DNA of 64,000 nt from contig NC_063167.1 of the NCBI RefSeq assembly GCF_023159225.1, forward strand, positions 69,751,798 to 69,815,797, read 5' to 3'. Source of the DNA: Perognathus longimembris pacificus (taxonomy: Eukaryota; Chordata; Mammalia; Rodentia; Heteromyidae). The stretch's first letter is position 1. The number at the start of each line of letters is the position of its first letter. A program made the position numbers and the translations under genes. The notes beneath the pieces were generated by a model that was given only the letters and a program-made list of their open reading frames with translations, was not told the DNA's origin and ran no database searches. Below are positions 56,969 to 64,000 of this stretch, piece by piece.

Positions 56969-57053
56969 ATAAATGAGTTTGAAGCGAACAAGAGGAAGAT
57001 GGCAGATCCATGAGAATAACTACACCACAGGCCAATCAGTGTCCAAGAGAGAA
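56786..57053. repeat. GAAT array, duplicated 80-bp block and GATA array
   Basis: An 80-bp block ('aagaggaagatggcagatcc' ...) at 56814-56893 recurs at 56973-57053 with about five differences. About 14 GATA units at 56907-56966 lie between. Confidence 0.92.
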
Positions 57054-57151
57054 CCCTAGTGGTTCATTCACATCAGTAATCCTAGCTAACCAAGGCTGAG
57101 AGATTTAAAGATCATGGTTAAAAACTAACCCTTGCAGTTAAGTCCTTACAA

Positions 57152-57602
57152 TTTTTTTTTGGGGGGGGTGCTAGACCTGGGGATTGGGCCCTGTCCCTGA
57201 GCTTCTTTTGCTCAAGGCTGTCTACATCTTGAGCCACAATGCCACTTCTGGCTTTTTCCGGAGTATTTATTAGAGATAAAGAGTCTCTGGGGCTAGAAAT
57301 GTGGCTCAGTGGTAGAGTGCTTGCCTATTGTGCATGCAGCCCTGGGTCTGATTCCTCAGTACCACATAAAAACAGAAAAGGCCAGGAGTGGCACTGTGGC
57401 CTGGTGGTAGAGTGCTAGCCTTGAGCAAAAGAAACTCAGGGACAGAGCCCAGACCCCGAGTTCTAGCCCCAGGTCTAGGAAAAAAAAACAAACAACAAGT
57501 CTCTGGATTTTTCCTGCCCAAGCTAGCTTCAAACCAGGATCCTTAGATTTCAGCCTCCCAAACAGATAGGATTAAGGGAGACACTGCCGACACCTGGTCC
57601 TT
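57152..57602 (-). mobile_element. Middle B1-Geo SINE of a triple nest
   Basis: Reverse copy; Geo at 57152-57287, B1 at 57500-57602. Confidence 0.78.
57288..57492 (+). mobile_element. Inner IDL-Geo SINE of a triple nest
   Basis: Oldest type ('aatgtggctcagtgg'); flanks agtctctgg on both sides. Confidence 0.82.
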
Positions 57603-58284
57603 AAAATTCTTAACTCCTACAAACTACTTTTTAGAATGCTGAAAGTAAAGCTGTGATTCAAGTGGTTGAGCACTACTATTGAGCAAAAAGCAGCTTAGGG
57701 ATAATACCCAGGCCCTATGTTCAAGCCCCAGGATCATCACAAAAAGGAGAGTGGAATAAGGAAGAGGGGAACATCAAGGAAAGAAACCACTAGAAACAAA
57801 CCTCTAACAGATCTCTAGTCTCAGAGACTATTGGGAAGGGGGATAATGATAATATACTGTGGTGAAATGTATATCCCAGGGACCTGTCAAAAACAACAAT
57901 CAGATCATAATTAGTAGAGTGTTACTGCTAAGTAAGTGTGATATTCCAACACACAGAGACAGATTACAGAGTTCAAATAGTCAAGAGCCCTGCTAAAACC
58001 ATTTTATCTCAAGGTAACCACACATGCTCAAGGTTGATGCCCTCTGCAGAAACACCAAAAGCTTCACATTGCAGTAAAAATAGATTTCACTAAAATGATC
58101 CATCCAAATAAGTCACCAAGTAAAAATAAACAAATATCAACTGGCACTGTGAAGAAGATCAGCATCACAAAAGCAATTAGTAATGGAAAATAGACCAAAG
58201 AGTGCTACAGGAGCAAAAGAAAAAAAATAAAGCACAATGGCAGGTAAAAAAAAAAAAATCATTCTAAATGTCAATGACTAACCC

Positions 58285-58360
58285 ACCAACCAAAAGCTGA
58301 CTGCTGAAGGGCAGGCGAGCATATACAAGGTCCTAGCTTCAATCCTCAGCACCAAAACAT
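58285..58360 (+). mobile_element. ID-like monomer
   Basis: 'tcctagcttcaatcctcagcacc' end. Confidence 0.45.
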
Positions 58361-58510
58361 TATAATACATACTGTTTACATAAAAAATAATTTAGATATG
58401 TAAGTAAACTCAGAGCAGTAAAATAGATTTTTCATGCAAACAACAACCATAAGAAAGCTGGAGTGGCTATACAAATTATGACAGGAGTAATGTCTCTCCA
58501 AAAATGTCCA

Positions 58511-58806
58511 CAGTGGCCTAGTGGCAAGAGTGCTCACCTCGTATACTTGAAGCCCTGGGTTCGATTCCTCAGCATCACATACATAGAAAACAGCCAGGGG
58601 GCTGGGGATATGGCCTAGTGGCAAGAGTGCTTGCCTTGTATACATGAGGCCCTGGGTTCGATTCCCCAGCACCACATATACAAAAAACGGCCAGAAGTGG
58701 CGCTGTGGCTCAAGTGGCAGAGTGCTAGCCTTGAACAAAAAGAAGCCAGGGACAGTGCTCAGGCCCTGAGTTCAAGCCCCAGGACTGGCAAAAAAAAAAA
58801 AAAAAA
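58511..58806 (+). mobile_element. IDL-IDL-Geo composite SINE
   Basis: An ID half (58511-58596) is joined at its 'gccag' to a complete IDL-Geo (58597-58806). gtccacag flanks the pair as a whole. Confidence 0.75.
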
Positions 58807-58855
58807 GTCCACAGAATCTGCTGCACAGAGATTACAAAATTGCACACATTACACC

Positions 58856-58915
58856 AGAGAAGTGACTCAGTGGCATACGTGAGGCCATGGGTTCAATCCC
58901 AAGTAGGAAGGGTGA
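58856..58915 (+). mobile_element. ID-like monomer
   Basis: 'agtgactcagtggcatacgtgagg' and a gggttcaatccc B box. Confidence 0.45.
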
Positions 58916-58929
58916 AAAAAATGAAATAA

Positions 58930-59205
58930 AATGCAACCAAAAAAAAAAAATCAAAGGGGGAAGGGACCTGTAATTTCAATTTTAAGAGTTTACCCAAAAA
59001 CACATGCAATACACAATATTCTTAATATTATTCATGACACCCAAAAAAAAAAAAAAACCAATCAATTCAAGTGTTCACTGACTGGCAAATGGTTAAATGT
59101 AGTACAGCCACAGGAAGGACATAAGAGAATAAGGTACAGATACATGCTACAGCAGGATGAGTCTTGAAAACATCATGCTGAAATAAGCCTGTTAAAAAAG
59201 ACCTT
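58930..59205 (+). mobile_element. Ancient L1 3' fragment
   Basis: 'gatacatgctacagcaggatg' and 'gtcttgaaaacatcatgctg' match old mammalian L1 tails. Confidence 0.65.
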
Positions 59206-59206
59206 A

Positions 59207-59435
59207 GGCACTGAGTGTGCTGGTGGCTCATGCCTATAATCCTACTGAGGAGACAGATCTGAGAATCATGGTTCAAAGCCAGCCAGGGCTGGAAAATCCG
59301 TGAGATTCATATCTCCAATAAACCACCAGAAAACCAGAACTGGCATGCTGTGGCTCAATTGGTAGAGTGCTAACCTTGAACTGAAGAGCTCAGGGACAGC
59401 ACCTAGGCAGAGTTCAAGCCTCACCACCTAGGAGA
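59207..59435 (+). mobile_element. B1-Geo composite SINE
   Basis: Complete; short B1 deletion. Confidence 0.82.
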
Positions 59436-59564
59436 GGGGAGAAGAGGGTGGCCTTGTTTAACCTCTGGAAATGTGTTAGGTTAAGTCAAATTTTTGTCAC
59501 TCTGCTCAAGTCCATGAAGACTGTATTATAGCAATGCAACAACTAATATATTTTACTAACTTGG

Positions 59565-59756
59565 CTTTTTTTTTTTTTTTTGCCAGTCCTGGGGCTTGAA
59601 CTCAGGGTCTAAGTAAGCACTGTCCCTGAGCTTCTTTTGCTCGAGGCTAGAGCTCTACCACTTGAGCCACAGCTCTCATGTGGTACTGAAGAATCGAACC
59701 CAAGACTTCATGCATGCTAGGCAAGCACTCTACCACTAAGCCACATTCCCAGCCCT
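59565..59756 (-). mobile_element. IDL-Geo SINE, oldest type
   Basis: Reverse; duplication ctaacttggc on both sides. Confidence 0.88.
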
Positions 59757-59787
59757 AACTTGGCAAATTTTAAAACACAGAATCCTG

Positions 59788-59850
59788 AGGCTGCAGCCAT
59801 AGGTCAATGGCAGAGCACTTGTCTGACATGTGAAAGACCTTGGGTTGTAC
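59788..59850 (+). mobile_element. ID-like monomer
   Basis: 'ggctgcagccataggtcaatgg' A-box region. Confidence 0.45.
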
Positions 59851-60029
59851 AAATACTGTATGCTAGTAAAACATTTACTTAACAATAAAACATCTACTTT
59901 CTCTGAGTGCTCCTATTCCTAATGTTCCATATTATGTTAATCATAAAATGTTTGCCATCTTCTATGTGGCTTCTTTCACTTTTGTTTCAAAGATTCATTC
60001 CTGTAGTAGCCATTAAGAACCTCATTTGG

Positions 60030-60130
60030 GGTGCCAGGTGGCAGTGTCTCAGAATGGCCTTCAACTCATGATTATACTGCATCAATAGTCTGCGTATTGG
60101 GATTGTAGGTGTGTATTACAACACTCGTCT
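60030..60130 (-). mobile_element. B1-like monomer
   Basis: Reverse 'gggattgtaggtgtgtatta'. Confidence 0.5.
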
Positions 60131-60142
60131 CATCTTATCTCA

Positions 60143-60166
60143 TTATATATATATATATATATATAT
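60143..60166. repeat. TA microsatellite
   Basis: About 12 units. Confidence 0.9.
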
Positions 60167-60557
60167 TACATGGTTATAGATGCTTCTCTTAATGGACACA
60201 AGAAGTTTTGCCTCCACCTTTCGGCTATGTAAGGTTGGACTGGGGTTGGGCTCAAGGTCTTGAGTTCTATCCCCAGCACTGAAAAATGCTGCAATGCAGG
60301 GATCTGTTTGAGTGCCTCTTTTCAATCCCTTGGGAGTGACCAAGACCATAAGATTAGAACTGCTAGGACACATTAATTCTATGTTTAACTCTTTGAGGAA
60401 CCACCAAACTGTTTTCTACAATGGCAGCCCCATTTTACATTTCCACCAATAATTTATAAGGGCTCTATTTCCCCAAAATCCTCGCCAACAATTTCTAGTT
60501 TTTAGACCGGAGACATATATCTCACTGTGTTACGTATCTCCCTGTGGTTTTGTTTAC

Positions 60558-60602
<45 letters not shown>
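60558..60602. repeat. CA microsatellite
   Basis: About 22 units. Confidence 0.95.
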
Positions 60603-60604
<2 letters not shown>

Positions 60605-60634
60605 TCAAACCTAGGACTTTGTGCTACCACTGAT

Positions 60635-61075
60635 ATTTCTCCTTTTTTGGTGCCAATATAAGGGTTTGAACTAACGGCCTCATGCTCTCAGATTGCCTGC
60701 TCCTGGCTGACCTTTTAACACTTCAGCTATGCATCCAGTCCAGCATTTTGCTGGTTAATTGAAGATGAAGGGCTGGGGATATAGCCTAGTGGCAAGAGTG
60801 CCTGCCTCGGATACACGAGGCCCTCGGTTCGATTCCCCAGCACCACATATACAGAAAACGGCCAGAAGCGGCACTGTGGCTCAAGTGGCAGAGTGCTAGC
60901 CTTGAGCGGGAAGAAGCCAGGGACAGTGCTCAGGCCCTGAGTCCAAGGCCCAGGACTGGCCAAAAAAAAAAAGAAAAAGAAAAAGAAGATGAAGTCTCAA
61001 GAACTGCTGCCTGTGCTAGTTTTGAATAGAGATCTTCCAGGTCCCATCCTGAGGATTCTTGAGTAGCTAGGACCA
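60635..61075 (-). mobile_element. B1-Geo SINE interrupted by IDL-Geo
   Basis: Geo part at 60635-60770, B1 part at 60984-61075; heavily diverged. Confidence 0.65.
60771..60983 (+). mobile_element. IDL-Geo SINE, youngest subfamily
   Basis: 'cctcggatacacgagg' and 'gagcgggaag'; duplication gaagatgaag. Confidence 0.94.
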
Positions 61076-61399
61076 GCGAAGACTACATTTTCTTAAATTA
61101 CAAAGAATTTTTAAATATCTCTTCATGTGCTTATTGGCCATTTACACATCTTCTTTGGAGAAATGTCCATTCAGATGTCTGACCTATTTTTAATCTGACT
61201 TCTCTTTATTAAATTGTATCTTCTGGATACTACATCCTTATCCAATATATGACATACAACTATTTTCTCAAATTTTGTAGGTTTTCTTTTCACTTTTTAA
61301 AAAATGTCCCTTAATGCACAAGTTTTAATTTTGATAATGTGCTTAGCCTATTTTTTTTCTTCTTTGCTCATTCTTTTACTATCATATAAAAGATTCCAC

Positions 61400-61600
61400 A
61401 GCCGGGCGCTGGTGGTTCACACCTGTAAGCCTAGCTACTCAGGAGACTGAGATCTGAGGATCACGGTTCAAAGCCACCCTGGGCAGGAAAGACTGATAAG
61501 ACCCTTATCTCCAAGTGGCACTGTGGCTCAAGTGGTACAGCTGTAGCCTTGAGCTGAAGAGCTCAAGGACAGTGCCCAACACCAACACCCAAAAAAAAGA
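61400..61600 (+). mobile_element. B1-Geo composite SINE
   Basis: 'gccgggcgctggtggttcac' head; the linker and first part of Geo are deleted. Confidence 0.8.
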
Positions 61601-61611
61601 TTCCACTGCCT

Positions 61612-61695
61612 TAGGGCTAGAGGTATGGTTCTAGTGATACAATGTCTCCTACCCTAGAGGCCCTAGTTCAAGCCTCAGTACCACAAATAAGTAAA
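61612..61695 (+). mobile_element. ID-like monomer
   Basis: 'gggctagaggtatggttctag' with an AAAT-type tail. Confidence 0.5.
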
Positions 61696-61986
61696 TAAAT
61701 AAATAACCGACCCACCTCGTTCTCTTTTCTAAGAGTTTTATAATTTTATAGCTTTTTGCACTTAGGTTGTTCACGCACCTACTTCAAGTTAATGTGTGTA
61801 TTTGGTATGGGGCAGGTTCCAAGTTCATTTCAGTTGTCTAAATACTATTTCCTTGAAAAACTGTTCTCTCCACCACTGAATGGATTTGGCTCCCTGGTTG
61901 GAAACATCTAGATATATTGAAGGTCAAAATAAACTCAACATATGCTCGAAGTCAAGAGGGTAGGAACTGCATGAGGACAAGAAGAC

Positions 61987-62195
61987 AGGGGCTGGGAATA
62001 TGGCCTAGTGGTAGAGTGCGTGCCTCGAATGCATGAAGCCCTGGGTTCGATTCCTCAGCACCACATATCTAATAGAAAAAGCCAGAAGTGGCTCTGTGGC
62101 TCAAGTGGTAGAGTGCTAGCCCTGAGCACAAAGAAGCAGGGACAGTACTCAGGCCCTGAGTTCAAGCCCCAGGGTTGGAAAAAAAAAAAAAAAAA
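61987..62195 (+). mobile_element. IDL-Geo SINE, older type
   Basis: Full-length with good A and B boxes in both monomers; 18-A tail. Confidence 0.9.
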
Positions 62196-62282
62196 GCTGA
62201 AAGATAGACGGGAAAAATTCCAATTACTAAAAGCACGCCACAAAGTAAGCTGTATATCTAATGAATGTACAAACTTGGGACT

Positions 62283-62390
62283 AGGCATAGTGGCTAATGC
62301 CTATAATCCTAACTACTCAGCAGGCAGAAGTAGGAAAACTGAGATCCAAAGCAAGCCCTGGGCAAAAAGCAAGACCTAAGTCTAATACTA
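62283..62390 (+). mobile_element. B1-like monomer
   Basis: 'aggcatagtggctaatgcc' head without Geo. Confidence 0.55.
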
Positions 62391-62423
62391 ATAATAATAA
62401 TTTTAAAAACTAAAGCAAAAGGA

Positions 62424-62497
62424 GATAGGAGCCTGGCTCAGGTAATAGAGCACTTCTTAGGAAATGTGACACCCTGAATCCAACTCCCAGTACCATT
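62424..62497 (+). mobile_element. ID-like monomer
   Basis: 'gagcctggctcaggtaatagagc'. Confidence 0.5.
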
Positions 62498-62565
62498 AAA
62501 AAATAAAAACAAACAAAATTTAAGTTAGGACTCCTACAAAAGTATTCTAAGAAAAATCGACAGAG

Positions 62566-62752
62566 GGGACAGGAATGTGGCCTACTGGTCGAGTACTACA
62601 TAGTATGCACGAATCCCTGGGTTCGATTCCTCAGTACCACATAAACAGAAAAGGCTGGAAGTGGTGCTATGGCTCAAGTGGTAGAGTGCTAGCCTTGAGC
62701 AAAAGGAGCCAGGGATAGTGCTCAGGCTCTGAGTTCAAGCCCCAGGACTAGG
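62566..62752 (+). mobile_element. IDL-Geo SINE, oldest type
   Basis: Tail replaced by a GGAA run. Confidence 0.85.
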
Positions 62753-62784
62753 AAGGAAGGAAGGAAGGCAGCCTTGGGCACACA

Positions 62785-62845
62785 GGGCAGGGTAGTGTGG
62801 CTTGCCTGGCATGCATGAAGTCCTGGGTTTCATCCCCAGTCCCAT
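62785..62845 (+). mobile_element. ID-like monomer
   Basis: 'gcctggcatgcatgaagtcc' core. Confidence 0.5.
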
Positions 62846-62859
62846 GATATGAAATATAA

Positions 62860-63095
62860 GCCAGGCACTGGTGCCCCATGCCTGTAATCCTAGCTACTCA
62901 TGAGGCTGAGTTCTGAGAAGCCCCACTCAAAGCCAGCTCAGGCAGAAAAGTCCATAAAACTCTTATCTCCAATTAACTACCAGAAAAGCTAGAAATAGAG
63001 ATGTGGCTCAAGCAATAGAACACTAGCCTTAAGCAAAAACACTTAAGGACAGTGCCCAGGCCCTGAGTTCAAGCCCCAGGACCAGCACATGCACA
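62860..63095 (+). mobile_element. B1-Geo composite SINE
   Basis: Complete; good example of the linker 'atctccaattaactacc'. Confidence 0.86.
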
Positions 63096-63229
63096 CATAC
63101 AGTAATATATAATGTACACTCAGATGCCATTATATATACACAGACATATTAAAGATAAATCATTCTATATTTCAATCTCTTTAAGGTTTGGATTAGTAGA
63201 AGATACAGAATGTTTCACAATCCAGGTTA

Positions 63230-63350
63230 TTTGTTGAGACACATTCTTATTATGTTTGCCCAGACTGGCTTGAACTCATAAATTCAAGTAATCCTCCTTC
63301 CTCAGCTTCCAGAGTAGCTGGACTACAGACATGCATCATTATACTTGGCT
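63230..63350 (-). mobile_element. B1-like monomer
   Basis: Reverse 'cctcagcttccagagtagctgg'. Confidence 0.6.
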
Positions 63351-63402
63351 TATTTAATCTGCTTTAATGCACTGTTTTCTTTGGGGGGAAAAAAAAAAAA
63401 GG

Positions 63403-63605
63403 CCGGGTAGGTGCAAGTGGCACATTCATACCTATAATCCTAGCTATTCAGGAGGCTGAGATCTGAGGATCAAAGTTCAAAGCCAGCCTGGAAGGAAAGT
63501 CTGTGAAACTAATCACCCAAAAGCTGGTAGCAGAGAAGCTCAGGGACAGTGCCTAGGCCCAGAGTTCAAGCCCCAGGACCAGCAAAAATAAATAAAATAA
63601 AGCCT
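63403..63605 (+). mobile_element. B1-Geo composite SINE
   Basis: B1 complete; Geo has lost its A-box region. Confidence 0.75.
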
Positions 63606-63834
63606 GGCTTTATACAATCATGAGCTTAAGAAAAAGTAAAGAATATATTTTAATAGCCTTTTTTTCAAGTAATGTGGCAAACTGGTAATTTTTTATATAA
63701 TACAAAAAAACTGTAAAAGTGTATTTCTTAATTACCAGTAGTAATGTATAACCTTAAATCTCATCAAGGAACTTTTACTACTCTTACTTACATTAAAATC
63801 TATTTGCTGGCCATTATGTACTCTGAACCTTTTT

Positions 63835-64000
63835 TCTTTCTTTTTTTTTTTTTGCCAGTCCTGGGCCTTGAACTCAGGGCCTGAGCACTGCCCCTGGCTT
63901 CTCTTTGCTCAAGGCTAGCACTCTGCCACTTGAGCCACAGCGCCACTTCTGGCAGTTTTCTGTATATGTGGTGCTGGAGAATCGAACCCAGGGCTTCATG
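63835..64000 (-). mobile_element. IDL-Geo SINE, cut by the window edge
   Basis: T tail and Geo complete; the ID half runs off the end. Confidence 0.88.

Larger units (their letters stand above)
57053..57760 (+). mobile_element. Outer B1-Geo SINE of a triple nest
   Basis: B1 at 57053-57151, Geo at 57603-57760. Flanks of the insertion gtccttacaatt / gtccttaaaatt. Confidence 0.75.
60285..61915 (-). mobile_element. Ancient L1, reverse orientation, SINE-riddled
   Basis: Reverse L1 text at 60285-60520 ('tgaggaaccaccaaactgtttt'), 61105-61345 ('tattggccatttacacatct') and 61725-61915 ('tgtgtatttggtatggggca'). Frames broken. Confidence 0.75.
31106..64000 (-). other. TRIM33: TRIM33 intron 1 (5' part outside window)
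   Basis: At least 32.9 kb of intron between exon 2 and the unseen exon 1. I found no CpG-island-like first exon in it; the GC-rich spots at 40.8-41.4 and 43.4-43.9 kb are LTRs. Regions without a recognised element: 37140-37950, 38730-39960, 43180-43430, 43910-44870, 45870-46250, 57760-58280 and 63610-63830. Confidence 0.85.

Noticed and set aside
58376..58738. 120-codon minus frame
   Set aside because: Reverse IDL-IDL-Geo sequence plus unrelated intron.

Overview
This is a mammalian nuclear window that falls inside one protein-coding gene. Thirteen consecutive internal exons of TRIM33 (TIF1-gamma) lie on the minus strand between 475 and 31105. They total 1,895 coding bases (631 complete codons), all splice sites are GT/AG, and the reading phase is kept across every junction. 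They encode the end of the RING domain, B-box 1, B-box 2, the coiled coil and most of the long proline/glutamine/serine-rich linker. The first exon (start codon and most of the RING) lies beyond base 64000. The PHD finger and bromodomain exons lie before base 1. Exon numbers 2-14 follow the human gene as I remember it. The only other gene-derived sequence I can name is a decayed processed copy of RPS6 in intron 4.

Organism: introns are packed with a dimeric SINE. Its left half is an ID-like (tRNA-Ala-type) monomer and its right half begins near 'CCAGAAGTGG'. This matches the published description of IDL-Geo, a SINE restricted to geomyoid rodents (kangaroo rats, pocket mice, pocket gophers). 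A heteromyid or geomyid rodent is therefore the best call. I cannot choose the genus.

Layout: 1-31 kb holds the exons, separated by introns of about 0.45 to 11 kb. 31.1-64 kb is part of a very large intron 1 made of retroelements: IDL-Geo, a second composite SINE (7SL/B1-like left half joined to the same Geo right half, called B1-Geo here), old B1 and ID monomers, L1 fragments of several ages, at least five LTR insertions, and microsatellites.

The most striking locus is 32351-35775. An IDL-Geo copy was hit by an L1 3' end that appears fused to another IDL-Geo, and that L1 was in turn hit by a very young internally deleted class I ERV. The ERV has apparently identical 308-bp LTRs, a proline-tRNA primer site, a polypurine tract, a 4-bp target duplication, a 45-bp minisatellite and a strong splice donor. 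It lies in the same orientation as TRIM33, upstream of exon 2.

I see no CRISPR array, operon, tRNA or rRNA gene, and no undescribed multi-gene system. The novelty here is in retroelement structure. Most open frames in the window are translations of the IDL-Geo SINE and are not genes. Ends of repeats are by eye and may be off by 10-20 bases.
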